A stretch of 64,000 nucleotides of DNA from Bacillus swezeyi (GTDB lineage Bacteria; Bacillota; Bacilli; Bacillales; Bacillaceae): the NCBI RefSeq assembly GCF_001969815.1, contig NZ_MRBK01000013.1:62001-126000 (forward strand), in the 5' to 3' direction. Below the pieces are notes generated by a model. It saw only the letters and a program-made list of their open reading frames with translations. It was not told the DNA's origin and did not search any database. Positions within the stretch are counted from its first letter, which is position 1; each line of letters starts with the position of its first letter. This document shows positions 22,758 through 32,211 of this stretch, in pieces. A program made the translations under genes and the position numbers.

Positions 22758-23867
22758 GTGTTCTTGAATGTAAACAGCAGAAAACATTCTGGGGGGAGAC
22801 GATTAAAAAGGTTATTCCTGTTTTTGATGATGTTCATCGTTTTGACCGCGTGTTCAGCTGACCAAAGTCATGAAAAAAATCAAGATGCCATGACATCAGG
22901 AGAAGGAGGGAGCGGGGCAGAAGTCATTGCAGACCGGCTTGATGTACCCTGGAATATCGTTTATAACGGCAGGACATTCTACATCACAGAACGAAACGGC
23001 AAGATCACGTCCATAACAGACGGGAAAAAGGAACGCATGCAGCTGCAGCTCAAAAAGCCGGTTCATCAGGAAGGGGAAGGCGGGCTTCTCGGGTTTGCGC
23101 TTCACCCCGATTTTCAAAACAATCAGGAAGCTTATGTGTATCATACATATCAAGACGGGCCCGACATAAAAAACCGAATCGCAAAATTGACGCTCGATCA
23201 TCTGACTTGGACTGAAGCGGATGAGCTGCTTGCCGGTCTGCCAGGCGGCGCCATTCATAACGGCGGCCGGCTCGCCATCGGTCCTGATCAAAAGCTTTAT
23301 ATCACCACAGGTGATGCGGGTGAGAGAGAATGGGCACAGCAGCCCGAAAAAATGGCAGGGACGATATTAAGAATGGAGCTGGACGGTTCAGTGCCGGCCG
23401 ACAATCCTTTCAAAGCATCGTATGTATACAGCTACGGACACCGAAACCCGCAGGGGCTGGCATGGATCGACACAAAGCTTTACAGCTCGGAGCATGGTCA
23501 GACAGGCCATGACGAAGTGAATCAAATTGAGCCTGGCGCAAACTATGGATGGCCGGTGATTGAAGGCGGCGAAACGAAAAAAGGAATGAAAGCGCCGCTC
23601 ATCCATTCAGGAGAAAAAACATGGGCTCCGTCAGGCATGACGGCGAAAGGAAGCATTCTCTATATGGCGGGATTGAGGGGAGAAGCCATTTACCAGGTTG
23701 ATCCTGCTGCAGCCAAAGCTGAAAAATGGCTAGGCGGATTTGGGAGGATCAGGGACATTCACATCATTGGCGACGATCTTTATTTCATCACAAACAACGG
23801 CGACGGAAGAGGCACAAAGCAGAAAAACGACGATCGGCTCATTCGACTTCCGCTTTCTGATCATTAA
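22758..23867 (+). CDS. PQQ-type sugar dehydrogenase-like lipoprotein
   Basis: A 369-residue protein with a lipoprotein signal (FLFLMMFIVLTAC; lipobox Cys at residue 32 if translation starts at GTG 22758). It is followed by a six-bladed beta-propeller of the soluble glucose/aldose dehydrogenase B family: DVPWNIVYNGRTFYITERNG, GEGGLLGFALHPDF, GGAIHNGGRLAIGPDQKLY, YSYGHRNPQGLAW, EHGQTGHDEVN, APSGM. The His of HNGGR and the GHRNPQG loop are typical. Bacillus usually lacks PQQ synthesis, so the cofactor or activity is uncertain. The start is unclear: the best ribosome site (GGGGGGAG, 22791-22798) precedes a TTA codon at 22803 where a TTG would be ideal. It is not in the corresponding B. subtilis region. 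Confidence 0.75.
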   Translation: MFLNVNSRKHSGGRRLKRLFLFLMMFIVLTACSADQSHEKNQDAMTSGEGGSGAEVIADRLDVPWNIVYNGRTFYITERNGKITSITDGKKERMQLQLKKPVHQEGEGGLLGFALHPDFQNNQEAYVYHTYQDGPDIKNRIAKLTLDHLTWTEADELLAGLPGGAIHNGGRLAIGPDQKLYITTGDAGEREWAQQPEKMAGTILRMELDGSVPADNPFKASYVYSYGHRNPQGLAWIDTKLYSSEHGQTGHDEVNQIEPGANYGWPVIEGGETKKGMKAPLIHSGEKTWAPSGMTAKGSILYMAGLRGEAIYQVDPAAAKAEKWLGGFGRIRDIHIIGDDLYFITNNGDGRGTKQKNDDRLIRLPLSDH

Positions 23868-23888
23868 ACCCGCATCACCTGTTCATGC

Positions 23889-23914
23889 GTTTAGAGCCGG
23901 CACAAATGTGGTAA
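23889..23914 (+). promoter_or_regulatory. Candidate sigma-B promoter of yhdF
   Basis: GTTTAG and TGGTAA, 14 bp apart, resemble the general stress sigma-B consensus (GTTTAA / GGGTAT). B. subtilis yhdF belongs to the sigma-B regulon, which supports this. Confidence 0.5.
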
Positions 23915-23949
23915 CTGACCACTAAACCATGTGAACAGAGGTGAGTCAG

Positions 23950-24819
23950 ATGAATCCGGCGAACAGACAGACTGAAGGACAGAAAGCCCAAAAACAAGAT
24001 AGACAGCCAGGGGCAGAACATAAGATGGAGCCCCTTCCGCTGAGAGAGGATCGGGATTATCAAGGAAGCGGCAAATTAAAAGGAAAAACCGCTCTTATTA
24101 CCGGCGGAGACAGCGGAATCGGCAGAGCCGCCGCCATTGCTTATGCGAAAGAAGGCGCAAACGTTGCGATCATGTATCTGGATGAGTATGAAGATGCCAA
24201 AGAAACGAAAGAGCGGATTGAACAGGAAGGTGTTGAATGCCTCTTGATTCCTGGGGATGTCGGAGATGAAACACAATGTAAAACATCCGTTCAAAAGACG
24301 GCGGATCACTTTGGCAGACTCGACATTCTCGTTAACAACGCCGCTGAGCAGCATCCTCAGAAAGGAATAGAGGATATTTCGACAGAACAGCTGGAAAAAA
24401 CGTTCAGAACGAATATTTTTTCGATGTTCCACATGACAAAAGCCGCGCTCCCGCATTTGCGCGAAGGGAGCGCGATCATTAACACGGCTTCGATTACGGC
24501 ATATGAAGGAAGCTCCGCTCTGATCGACTATTCAAGCACAAAGGGAGCAATCGTCGCGTTTACCCGTTCAATGGCGGCATCTCTAGTCAAGAAAGGGATC
24601 CGCGTAAACGCGGTTGCGCCGGGGCCCATTTGGACGCCGCTGATTCCGTCTACATTCTCTCCGGAAAAGACGGAGCAGCACGGAACTGATACGCCGATGG
24701 GAAGGCCTGGACAGCCTTCAGAACACGCCGCAGTTTATGTCCTTCTCGCTTCAGACGATTCGTCTTATATGACGGGACAGACGATCCATATCAACGGCGG
24801 AAGATTTATCACAACATAA
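23950..24819 (+). CDS. yhdF: Short-chain dehydrogenase YhdF (general stress protein)
   Basis: A 289-residue SDR oxidoreductase of the GSP39/YhdF/YhxD group. A hydrophilic N-terminal extension (residues 1-40) precedes the Rossmann motif TGGDSGIGRA, then LVNNAAEQ and the catalytic Ser-Tyr-Lys (TASITAYEG, DYSSTKGA). The C-terminal end is MTGQTIHINGG. The physiological substrate is unknown. The ATG 23950 follows AGAGGTGA; a GTG three codons earlier overlaps that site. A candidate sigma-B promoter lies upstream. Confidence 0.9.
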   Translation: MNPANRQTEGQKAQKQDRQPGAEHKMEPLPLREDRDYQGSGKLKGKTALITGGDSGIGRAAAIAYAKEGANVAIMYLDEYEDAKETKERIEQEGVECLLIPGDVGDETQCKTSVQKTADHFGRLDILVNNAAEQHPQKGIEDISTEQLEKTFRTNIFSMFHMTKAALPHLREGSAIINTASITAYEGSSALIDYSSTKGAIVAFTRSMAASLVKKGIRVNAVAPGPIWTPLIPSTFSPEKTEQHGTDTPMGRPGQPSEHAAVYVLLASDDSSYMTGQTIHINGGRFITT

Positions 24820-24823
24820 TGAT

Positions 24824-24857
24824 AAACCGGCTGACCATTGAGGAAGCCGGTTTTTTT
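24824..24857 (+). terminator. Terminator of yhdF
   Basis: AAACCGGCT pairs with AGCCGGTTT over a 12-nt loop, then a T run. Confidence 0.85.
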
Positions 24858-24956
24858 CTGTTTATTTATTCCGAAAAATAAGAATTTACAAGATCACTTT
24901 AAAAAAAGCTATCGAGTAAGAGATAATAGAAAAAGATATAGAAAGGAAGTGTATGA

Positions 24957-26315
24957 ATGAGCGACCGCACAATATCAGCAAAATGGACATCCAAAATAGG
25001 ATTTGTGCTTGCTGCCGCAGGGTCTGCCATCGGTCTGGGAGCGATATGGAAGTTCCCTTATGTGGCGGGAACAAGCGGGGGAGGCGCATTCTTCCTTGTG
25101 TTTGTTCTTTTTACGATACTTTTGGGGTACCCCCTGCTTCTCGGGGAATTTATATTAGGCCGAAAAAGCCAATCTGATGCTATCGGCACCTATCAAAAAA
25201 TGGCGCCAGGCTCGCCTTGGGTGATAACAGGCTGGATCGGGATCGCCGCTTGTTTTCTTGTTTTATCCTTTTACAGTGTCATCGGCGGCTGGATCTTGCT
25301 GTATATCATCAAAGCCGTCACAGGTTCTTTGTCAGGCCTTTCACAAGCGGAGTATGGAGCGCTTTTTGGTTCCATCATACAAGACCCGCTGCAAACGTTG
25401 GCAGCCCAGCTCGCGTTTATTATGATGACGATCATCGTCGTTGCCAAAGGTGTACAAAAAGGAATCGAACGGGTCAGTTCGGTCATGATGCCGCTATTAT
25501 TTATTTTATTTATCGCTCTTGTGTTGAGGGCTTTGACTCTTGATCATGCGATGGACGGTGTTCGCTTCCTGCTTGTTCCTGATTTTGCGGGTTTGACGCC
25601 CCGGGCGATCCTTTTTGCGCTCGGACAAGCTTTTTTCACTTTGACACTCGGCGTATCTGTGATGGTGACATACAGCTCTTATTTATCAAAATCTCAAAAC
25701 CTGCCAAAGTCGGCGATGTCGATCGTCATCATGAACCTTGCCGTTGCGCTGCTCGCCGGTTTGGCGATTTTTCCGGCTGTCTTTTCATTCGGACTGAAGC
25801 CAGATGAAGGTCCGACTTTATTGTTTGCGGTCTTGCCGGCTGTTTTTGATCAGCTTCCGTTCGGGATTTTGTTTTTTATCGGTTTTTTGGCGGCTTTTTT
25901 ATTCGCCGCACTGACATCCGCTTTTTCGATGATTGAAATCATCGTGGCGGCCATCACGAAAGGAGATCAAACAAAAAGGGGAAAATGGACATGGACAATC
26001 GGGCTTTTGATTTTTGCCGCGGGCGTTCCCTCATGCTTGTCTTATGGAGTGCTTGATCAGCCGTTCATTTTCAATAAGACGTTTTTTGATGCGGCGGATT
26101 ACATTGTCAGCAATGTGCTCATGCCGCTGGGAGCGCTTTTCATTTCCATTTTCATTCCGCTGAAATTGTCCAAGCATGATTTATTTGAGGAGATGAAAAG
26201 CGGGTCAAAGGCGGGGAGAGGATTTTTTCTCGTGTGGTTTTACCTGCTCCGCTTTCTAGTTCCGCTTGCGATTGTGCTCGTCTTTTTAAACTTAATCGGA
26301 GTATTTTCACTTTAA
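24957..26315 (+). CDS. yhdH: Sodium-dependent (NSS/SNF) amino-acid transporter YhdH
   Basis: A 452-residue protein with about eleven membrane helices, from the neurotransmitter:sodium symporter family. The hallmark first helix is present ([20 protein letters not shown], residues about 18-37, with the unwound Na/substrate site), as is the helix 6-type [13 protein letters not shown]. Family members such as LeuT, TnaT and MhsT import Leu, Trp or other hydrophobic amino acids with Na+. Only 21 nt separate it from a PLP decarboxylase gene, so the two probably act on the same amino acid. ATG 24957 is preceded by AAAGGAAG. Confidence 0.9.
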   Translation: MSDRTISAKWTSKIGFVLAAAGSAIGLGAIWKFPYVAGTSGGGAFFLVFVLFTILLGYPLLLGEFILGRKSQSDAIGTYQKMAPGSPWVITGWIGIAACFLVLSFYSVIGGWILLYIIKAVTGSLSGLSQAEYGALFGSIIQDPLQTLAAQLAFIMMTIIVVAKGVQKGIERVSSVMMPLLFILFIALVLRALTLDHAMDGVRFLLVPDFAGLTPRAILFALGQAFFTLTLGVSVMVTYSSYLSKSQNLPKSAMSIVIMNLAVALLAGLAIFPAVFSFGLKPDEGPTLLFAVLPAVFDQLPFGILFFIGFLAAFLFAALTSAFSMIEIIVAAITKGDQTKRGKWTWTIGLLIFAAGVPSCLSYGVLDQPFIFNKTFFDAADYIVSNVLMPLGALFISIFIPLKLSKHDLFEEMKSGSKAGRGFFLVWFYLLRFLVPLAIVLVFLNLIGVFSL

Positions 26316-26336
26316 CTGATCAGGAGATGGGAGAAT

Positions 26337-27965
26337 ATGATGCAACACTTTCAAAACATGTTTCCGAGCGAGGATGGGGGGCATGAGGCGCGGTTTGAAC
26401 TGCTTGAACTGCTTGAAACCGTCCTGACCGGGATGGATGAGCTGAAAGATCCGAGCCGGCTGACGCTTGGCCTTGAATCAGAGATTTCGTCTGATTATTA
26501 CCAAAATATAATTGATGCGGCCGTTTTGCCTGAAAAAGGGCTCGGAACAAAAAAGAGTGTTGAAGAGCTGTTGAAATTGCTGGAGGGGCATCGCTTTCTG
26601 AATCGGCAGTATGTTGCGAATGCGACTCCGCTGCCGAACAATGCCAGCATTGCAGGAAACCTTTTGATGGTTCTTTTGAATGGAAATAATTTATGGGATG
26701 TCGATGGTACGGCGGCGGCCAAAACAGAGGTGCAAATCACCAGCATGCTGTCAGACATCGTCGGCTATGACAGGCAAAAAAGCGCGGGATTTACGACGTG
26801 GGGAGGACAGGGAGCCGTTTTTCAGTCGCTTAGGCTCGCGATTGCAAATGCCTGTCCTGAAGCGAATCAAAAAGGAACGCCAAATCATTTGTACGCGTTT
26901 TGTTCTGAGCTGTCGCATTTCAGCCTCTATAAATCGATGGAAGCCTCAGGTATAGGAACGGACCATTTGATCCGGGTAAAAGCGAATCGCGATCATTCAA
27001 TGGATCTGTTCGACTTGCGGGAAAAAATGACGGCTGTCATTGAAAACGGCGGACTTCCGATTTATGTTTTGGCAACGCTTGGCACGACAGATACATTCGG
27101 GATTGATGATCTGGCGGGCATCAAGCAGGTGACAGAAGAAATAGAGGCCGCATACGGTTTGCCTCGCATATATATCCATGCCGATACAGCGATGGGCGGA
27201 ATGTACAGCTTTTTTAACGGATATGATTTTGCAGAAAATCCGCTCCGGCTTGAAGATGACGTGCTTGAGACGCTTTCCCGCTATAAGTCTCATTTTCAGC
27301 ATCTAAAGCTTGCGGACAGCCTTGTCTTTGATTTTCATAAACTCGGCCAAACGCCGTATACGACAAGCCTTTTTTTAGTCAAAAACAGAGAGGATTTTAA
27401 AGCGGTTGACTTGGACCCTGATGAGACCCCTTATGTTGGAAACAGGGGTTTTGGCAGCTATCATACAAGCTATACGCTTGAGTGCTCAAGAATGGGAAGC
27501 AGTATACCGATTTATGCCTCATTGCTTGCCTTCGGCATCCAAGGCTATCAGCAGATCTTGGCGAATTACATCAGGGTCAATCTGGCGTTTCGCAAAAAGC
27601 TGACAGCAGCCTTTCCATATGCGGCAGTGACCAATGAGGCAGCGCCTGTTACGACTTTCCGGTTTTATCCCCGCAATGTTCGCTATCACGATGAGATAAG
27701 CGGAAACATTACTGAAGAAGAGGTTCGGGAAGTTAACAGGCATAATGAGACAATTGCAGAAGCGTTGGGGAGGTTCCGCAATCAGACGTACTTTGGCAGT
27801 ACGAAAAAGCAGAGGTATGTTTATCCTTCCGACAGCCAGTCGCCCGTACCGCTCTACGTTCAGAAATTTTACAGTGTGTCTCCTTACACGACGGTAGACG
27901 CAGTTGATGGATATATTGACTTTTTAAAAGCACATGTTGTGCCGGCGGATGCCATAACAGGGTAG
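26337..27965 (+). CDS. PLP-dependent amino-acid decarboxylase (group II family)
   Basis: A 542-residue group II decarboxylase-like protein (glutamate/aromatic/diaminobutyrate decarboxylase fold type I). Substrate-loop residues are in NATPLPNNASIAGNLL and FTTWGGQGAVFQSLRLA. The cofactor Asp lies in IYIHADTAMGG, and the Schiff-base Lys in VFDFHKLGQTPY (about residue 335). The C-terminal end YSVSPYTTVDAVDGYIDFL is intact. The substrate cannot be read. The gene follows yhdH with its own GGAGATGGGAG site, suggesting an import-and-decarboxylate operon that yields an amine. It is absent from the B. subtilis region. Confidence 0.82.
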   Translation: MMQHFQNMFPSEDGGHEARFELLELLETVLTGMDELKDPSRLTLGLESEISSDYYQNIIDAAVLPEKGLGTKKSVEELLKLLEGHRFLNRQYVANATPLPNNASIAGNLLMVLLNGNNLWDVDGTAAAKTEVQITSMLSDIVGYDRQKSAGFTTWGGQGAVFQSLRLAIANACPEANQKGTPNHLYAFCSELSHFSLYKSMEASGIGTDHLIRVKANRDHSMDLFDLREKMTAVIENGGLPIYVLATLGTTDTFGIDDLAGIKQVTEEIEAAYGLPRIYIHADTAMGGMYSFFNGYDFAENPLRLEDDVLETLSRYKSHFQHLKLADSLVFDFHKLGQTPYTTSLFLVKNREDFKAVDLDPDETPYVGNRGFGSYHTSYTLECSRMGSSIPIYASLLAFGIQGYQQILANYIRVNLAFRKKLTAAFPYAAVTNEAAPVTTFRFYPRNVRYHDEISGNITEEEVREVNRHNETIAEALGRFRNQTYFGSTKKQRYVYPSDSQSPVPLYVQKFYSVSPYTTVDAVDGYIDFLKAHVVPADAITG

Positions 27966-27981
27966 ACGTAAATAGAAAAAG

Positions 27982-28026
27982 ATATGGAAAAGGGTCTTGG
28001 CCAATTCCCTTCTTCCATATTTTTTT
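27982..28026 (+). terminator. Terminator of the yhdH-decarboxylase operon
   Basis: ATATGGAA-AAGGG and CCCTT-TTCCATAT form an interrupted stem over a 12-nt loop, followed by seven T. Confidence 0.7.
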
Positions 28027-28043
28027 AAAAGCAGGGTGGTTAT

Positions 28044-28550
28044 ATGGTGAATGATAGAAAAAGCAGGCTCGGGAAGCTGCTGAAAGAAAATAATAGAAAA
28101 CAAGCAAAGATACAGCTTATATATGATTTGAAGCAATATCACGATATAGATATTTCGGATAAAGAATATGCCGATTATCAACTAGCCGAGGAAGTGCATC
28201 AGAACATTTATGCCCGTATTAAAACTGATGAAATCAAAACTTTAACATTTCCATACGATGGAAAAACGCTCAAGTCAAAGATTGACTTCATATTTGATTA
28301 CGATAAGAAATACGAACAGGAAAAAGTTCTATTTTATCCTTCTACATTGGGTTTTTACTTTAGAGGCCAGCGGCTTTATCTTAAGCATCCAATTGCTATC
28401 ATCATCCCTTTACGAGAATGCAAAAAAATGATGAACAAGCTCATATTGGACATGCACGATAATTTGTCTGTCGTTTCAGAGACATTTAAATTTGGATTTG
28501 TTCTAAGCGAGGACGAATATTCAAACGTAGCGATCGAATATTGGGATTAA
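28044..28550 (+). CDS. Hypothetical protein, 168 residues
   Basis: I do not recognise the family. The protein is hydrophilic and rich in Lys, Tyr, Asp and Ile, with no signal peptide or membrane segment. Its N-terminal part (KSRLGKLLKENNRKQAKIQL) is strongly basic and helical. A middle part (FDYDKKYEQEKVLFYPSTLG) looks beta-rich. The coding is clearly more AT-rich than its neighbours, a sign of acquired DNA. An AGGGTGG site precedes ATG 28044. It sits alone between two terminators. Confidence 0.6.
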   Translation: MVNDRKSRLGKLLKENNRKQAKIQLIYDLKQYHDIDISDKEYADYQLAEEVHQNIYARIKTDEIKTLTFPYDGKTLKSKIDFIFDYDKKYEQEKVLFYPSTLGFYFRGQRLYLKHPIAIIIPLRECKKMMNKLILDMHDNLSVVSETFKFGFVLSEDEYSNVAIEYWD

Positions 28551-28555
28551 AAAAA

Positions 28556-28583
28556 AGAGCTGTAAACAGCTCAGCTCCTTTTT
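28556..28583. terminator. Bidirectional terminator at 28.56 kb
   Basis: GAGCTG / CAGCTC stem flanked by an A run on the left and a T run on the right, between two converging genes. Confidence 0.75.
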
Positions 28584-29446
28584 TTAACCGGGATCCATAT
28601 TTCGCTTTTGAACATTGGTGAGGAAATATCTTTATGCTCATTCCAGAGAATTTCCGGCCCTTCCATTTGTTCATAGTGAGAGGATGGAAACCATTCAGAA
28701 TAAATGCGTCCCCACACATTTTGCAGTGTATCAGGAAACGGTCCTGCCGCTTCGAATACTGCCCATGTCAAGGCGGGCACTTCAAGCTGTGTGAAGGGTT
28801 CAGGACATTCATTTGTTGTAGCTGCGCCGATATAATGGTCAAGCTCTCCTTCTTCTTCCATCCGGCCTTCTGAAAAATTAGCGGATGCTTGAATGATTCC
28901 CGAAGGCTCCACATTAGAAAGTTTCTTCAAGCTGTCAATCATCTCACTGTTTAACGATTTCCACATCGAGGCGATTTCCGGATGGATTCCGTGAAAAATG
29001 ACAGGAACCCTTTTCTTTATGCCGACTATGTGAAAGGCCTTCTTTTCTTCAATTCGGTAGTTCATTTCGCTTCCTCCTTTAATTGTTAGCTGGAAGGTCA
29101 TCGGCGGATATGCTTTAAGCGTGTGCACACTGTTTCTGGCTTCTGTCGGCGTGATCCCGTGCAGTTTTTGAAATGCCCTTGTGAAAGCATCCGGGGACTG
29201 ATAGCCGTATTTTACCGCAACATCAATCACCTTTGCGCTGGTGTCTTTCAGTTCAAATGCCGCAAGGGTCAGCCGCCTGCGACGGATGTATTCTGACAGA
29301 GAAATGCCTGCAAGAAAGGAAAACATCCTTTTAAAATGATATTCAGAGCAAAAAGCCAGCTTTGCCAATTTTTTAAAGTCAATATCGGCAGTCAGATTGT
29401 TATCGATGTACTTCAGCGCTTCATTCATGTTCTTCAGCAAATCCAT
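28571..29446 (-). CDS. AraC-family regulator with GyrI-like effector domain
   Basis: A 291-residue protein. Two AraC HTH motifs occupy residues 8-105 ([20 protein letters not shown] and [21 protein letters not shown]). A GyrI/SOUL-like ligand domain fills residues 125-290 ([34 protein letters not shown]). This layout binds hydrophobic small molecules in Rob/BmrR-type regulators. The start is ATG 29446 with AAAGGAGG upstream, rather than a longer 323-residue reading. Targets are unknown; it is oriented like yhdI but about 80 nt from it. Confidence 0.85.
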   Translation of the reverse strand: MDLLKNMNEALKYIDNNLTADIDFKKLAKLAFCSEYHFKRMFSFLAGISLSEYIRRRRLTLAAFELKDTSAKVIDVAVKYGYQSPDAFTRAFQKLHGITPTEARNSVHTLKAYPPMTFQLTIKGGSEMNYRIEEKKAFHIVGIKKRVPVIFHGIHPEIASMWKSLNSEMIDSLKKLSNVEPSGIIQASANFSEGRMEEEGELDHYIGAATTNECPEPFTQLEVPALTWAVFEAAGPFPDTLQNVWGRIYSEWFPSSHYEQMEGPEILWNEHKDISSPMFKSEIWIPVKKRS

Positions 29447-29526
29447 GAGATGACCTCCTTTATTTACAGAATAGCAGGAGCGGAATATCACTATCCGACT
29501 TTTTGTGCCCGATTGTGCAGGGTATT

Positions 29527-30924
29527 TTATGGGCGAAGCCACGCTTTTTTCAGCTTTTTGATTCCGGCTGTGATAGCTTCTTCAGAAAGTCCCCCAAACC
29601 CGAGGAGCACGGCCCTCGTTTGCGGCGGTGTATCATATGAGACAGATGCGGGGTAGACTTTGACGCCTTCTTCAAGCGCCTTCGAAACCAGCCATTCTTC
29701 ACTTTGAATGCCGTTTGTTTCAAGAATGATGTGAAGGCCGGCATTTTCTCCTTTGATTGCGGCATCATTTCCTAATTCCCGCTTGACGGCCTCAAGCAGC
29801 GTTTTTCGTTTTTTTCGGTAAAGCGTCCTCATTCGGTTAATATGTCTTTGGTATTCGCCGTTTTTCATAAATTGAGCGACAGCCTGCTGCACATGACGGG
29901 AAACCGTTTGTTTATATAATGAACAGAGCTCTTGTCCTCTTTCAGCCAATGGGAGAGGAAGGACCATATAGCTGACCCTTAAAGAGGGGATCAGCGATTT
30001 TGAAAAAGTCCCCAAATAGATGACGCGATTGTTTTGATCAAGCCCCTGGAGGGAAGGAATCGGCTGTCCTGCATAACGAAATTCGCCGTCATAGTCATCT
30101 TCAATAATATAAGCGCCATGAGACTTCGCCCAGTCAAGCAGCTTCAATCTGCGGCCGACCGGCATGACCATGCCGAGCGGAAACTGGTGGGACGGTGTGA
30201 CATATGCTAGTTTTGGCCTGTATTGATGAAGTTCATTGACACAAATTCCGCTTTCATCAACCGCAATGGGCATCACTCGAAGCCCGCCCGCTTTTAAGAC
30301 GCTTTTTGAACGGTAAAATCCCGGATTTTCATACCCGACTGCAGTTCCTTTAGGAAACAGCTGGCACAAAAGCTGCAGCACAACGGGTGTGCCTGCGCCT
30401 ACGATAATTTGCTCCGGCGTACACTTGACACCGCGCGATTCTCTGAGATAGACAGCTATCATCTTTCGCAAGAAAAGGTCTCCGGCCGGCGGCCCGCTCT
30501 GAAAAAGCTCGAAGTCTGATGCATCGACCGTTTTTGCGATTGTTTTTTTCCAGGAGGAGACCGGGAAAGAATGGAGATCGACATGCCCGTGATGAAAATC
30601 AATGACATCTTCTAAAGACGGTGATGTTTCCGCCTCTGTGTTAAAAAGGGGCGGCGCTGGATGGTCGTTAAAGTCTCCGTCCGTCTCAGCCGCATACCAG
30701 CCCTTTCTCGGTTTGCTGATCAGGTAGCCTTCGGCTGTGAGCTGTTCATATGCGTGTTCGACGGTTGTCTGGCTGATATTTAAATGCTTGGAGAGCGCCC
30801 GTTTGGAAGGCAGTTTTGTACCGGGCTGTATATGGCCGCTATGAATTTTGTTTTTAAAAAACATATAGAGCTGCTGATAAAGCGGTTCATCATGTTCGCG
30901 GTTTAAAAAAGGCGTTATATCCAT
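29527..30924 (-). CDS. yhdI: MocR/GabR-type regulator YhdI
   Basis: A 465-residue fusion. The N-terminal GntR winged helix (residues 8-75; [21 protein letters not shown]) is joined to a fold-type I aminotransferase domain with the PLP Lys in [18 protein letters not shown] and Asp in [12 protein letters not shown]. Such proteins use PLP or a PLP-amino acid adduct as effector. The ATG 30924 gives [10 protein letters not shown], the start seen in B. subtilis YhdI as recalled. It is divergent from yhdJ. Confidence 0.87.
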   Translation of the reverse strand: MDITPFLNREHDEPLYQQLYMFFKNKIHSGHIQPGTKLPSKRALSKHLNISQTTVEHAYEQLTAEGYLISKPRKGWYAAETDGDFNDHPAPPLFNTEAETSPSLEDVIDFHHGHVDLHSFPVSSWKKTIAKTVDASDFELFQSGPPAGDLFLRKMIAVYLRESRGVKCTPEQIIVGAGTPVVLQLLCQLFPKGTAVGYENPGFYRSKSVLKAGGLRVMPIAVDESGICVNELHQYRPKLAYVTPSHQFPLGMVMPVGRRLKLLDWAKSHGAYIIEDDYDGEFRYAGQPIPSLQGLDQNNRVIYLGTFSKSLIPSLRVSYMVLPLPLAERGQELCSLYKQTVSRHVQQAVAQFMKNGEYQRHINRMRTLYRKKRKTLLEAVKRELGNDAAIKGENAGLHIILETNGIQSEEWLVSKALEEGVKVYPASVSYDTPPQTRAVLLGFGGLSEEAITAGIKKLKKAWLRP

Positions 30925-31035
30925 AGCACCATACCTTTCAACATATAACATAACTGGCATTCTTTATTTTAGCAAAACTGACTATTTTATTCATGCCAGA
31001 TTTCGAGTTAAAGTAAATTCATCAATCAGAAAGGA

Positions 31036-31476
31036 ATGATGCTGTTGCTTTATCAAAAGGAAATCCAATCTGAAACAGAGCTAAGGGAAGTGTACCCGGT
31101 CATGAAACAGCTGCGGCCCCATCTGGATGAACCGGCGTTTTTAGAGCTCGCAGACAAAGCGAAGAAAACCGAAAATTATAGGATGTTGGCATTATACGAA
31201 GATGCTGTTCCCGTTTCCTTGGCCGGGTTTGTGCAGAGAGTAACCTTGAATCAAGGAGTCCATGTGTGGGTAGACGATTTGGTGACGTGTGAAAAACATC
31301 GGTCAAAAGGCTATGGAAAAAAGCTGCTCTCGGCTGTTGAAGAGTGGGCAAAACAGCACGGCTGCCGGACTGTCGAACTTTCATCAGGAACACAGCGACG
31401 CGAGGCACACAGATTTTACGAGGAAAAAATGGGTTATGAAAAAGCGAGCTATTTATATCGCAAGCATCTCAAATAA
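31036..31476 (+). CDS. yhdJ: GNAT acetyltransferase YhdJ
   Basis: A 146-residue GCN5-related N-acetyltransferase with the acetyl-CoA loop RSKGYGKKLLSAVEEWA (about residue 95) and C-terminal AHRFYEEKMGYEKASYLY. The substrate is unknown. It is divergent from yhdI, as in B. subtilis, and is possibly its target. The exact start is unsure: ATG 31036 or 31039 follows AGAAAGGA. Confidence 0.87.
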   Translation: MMLLLYQKEIQSETELREVYPVMKQLRPHLDEPAFLELADKAKKTENYRMLALYEDAVPVSLAGFVQRVTLNQGVHVWVDDLVTCEKHRSKGYGKKLLSAVEEWAKQHGCRTVELSSGTQRREAHRFYEEKMGYEKASYLYRKHLK

Positions 31477-31640
31477 AGGGGCTGTCCCAAAAGGCCATAA
31501 GAAAGACTTTTGGGCAGCATTAAAAAGCCGCCTCCACATGAAGCTGACCAAGCTTCGGAGGCGATTCATCATTTTATCCTTTAGCCTCGGCATTTTGTCT
31601 TGGGAATGAGAAAACACTCTCAATGTTAGAGAGTGTTACG
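31477..31640. repeat. Stem-loop rich spacer after yhdJ
   Basis: Three inverted repeats in a row, no gene. GCTGTCCCAAAAG pairs with CTTTTGGGCAGC (31484-31518). CGCCTCC and GGAGGCG (31529-31563) enclose GAAGCT/AAGCTTC. AACACTCTC and GAGAGTGTT (31613-31637) form a third. The first is terminator-like but has no T run. They may be relics of a mobile element end. Confidence 0.45.
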
Positions 31641-31703
31641 GTAAAATATTCATTTCATAAAGTTTCGGCTCACTCAACTCCCCTATGAAAGGGGGGGATG
31701 CTT

Positions 31704-31781
31704 ATGACAACATTCGAAACAATCTCTTTAATGATTGCTTTTGGCATGTTAATTGCCGTGTTGTCTAAAAAAGAAAAATAG
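31704..31781 (+). CDS. Putative holin-like type I toxin, 25 residues
   Basis: A tiny ORF starting MTTFETISLMIAF and ending VLSKKEK. One hydrophobic helix is followed by a basic tail, the layout of the TxpA/BsrE/BsrG/Hol_Tox family of Bacillus type I toxins. A run of seven G six nt before ATG 31704 is a strong ribosome site. The long 3' region with stems (31778-31822 and 31840-31855) and a terminator at 31871-31907 fits a toxin mRNA silenced by a convergent antisense RNA, although an antisense promoter was not located. Such short genes are usually missed in annotation. Confidence 0.75.
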   Translation: MTTFETISLMIAFGMLIAVLSKKEK

Positions 31782-31822
31782 ACTTCCCTTGAGCACCGCA
31801 AAAGTTTAAAGGGAAAGTCTAT
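31778..31822. repeat. Inverted repeat at the 3' end of the toxin gene
   Basis: ATAGACTTCCCTT and AAGGGAAAGTCTAT pair over a loop of about 18 nt, starting in the stop codon. It probably belongs to the toxin mRNA/antisense overlap. Confidence 0.5.
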
Positions 31823-31870
31823 TTCCAGATTGCGTTTGAGCCAGCCCCTTGCTGGGCCGCTCTGTACACA

Positions 31871-31907
31871 CGACTCGACTGTTGGCGCAGTCGGCTCTTT
31901 TTTATTT
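31871..31907 (+). terminator. Terminator of the toxin mRNA
   Basis: CGACTG and CAGTCG around TTGGCG, extended by partial pairing, then CTCTTTTTTA. Confidence 0.7.
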
Positions 31908-32211
31908 TATGCATTTATTAAAGAAAAAATACATTTCACATGTGGTGATCGTATGAGTATGATGTTTCTTTCATGATTCAAAGAAGATTTTGACTCACGA
32001 AAGAGGTCATTTCGAATCTGTAAAAGCAACCAATAATTCTTATGGGGGCATTCTATCAATGAAATGCTTTTCGAAAATTGGAGAAAGCGTCATTTCTAAG
32101 GAAATCAAAATCTTCGATCCGGCTGTACCCGGCCGGCATGAGGGGCGGCGGATGAAAGCCGCCCCCGATGCCCGCCCTTAGTCTGTGTCTCCTGTCTATC
32201 TGGACCTTACA
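31908..32211. other. Gap before yhdK, no gene seen
   Basis: A possible 63-codon ORF (31990-32181) has no ribosome site or recognisable protein. A GC-rich stem GGGGCGGC / GCCGCCCC (about 32143-32166) lies 46 nt after the yhdK stop on the minus strand but has no T run. Confidence 0.4.

Noticed and set aside
31477..31640. Insertion sequence
   Set aside because: Inverted repeats are present but no transposase fragment and no target duplication could be found.
31990..32181. 63-codon frame between the toxin and yhdK
   Set aside because: No ribosome site, no recognisable protein, and part of it lies in a GC-rich stem.
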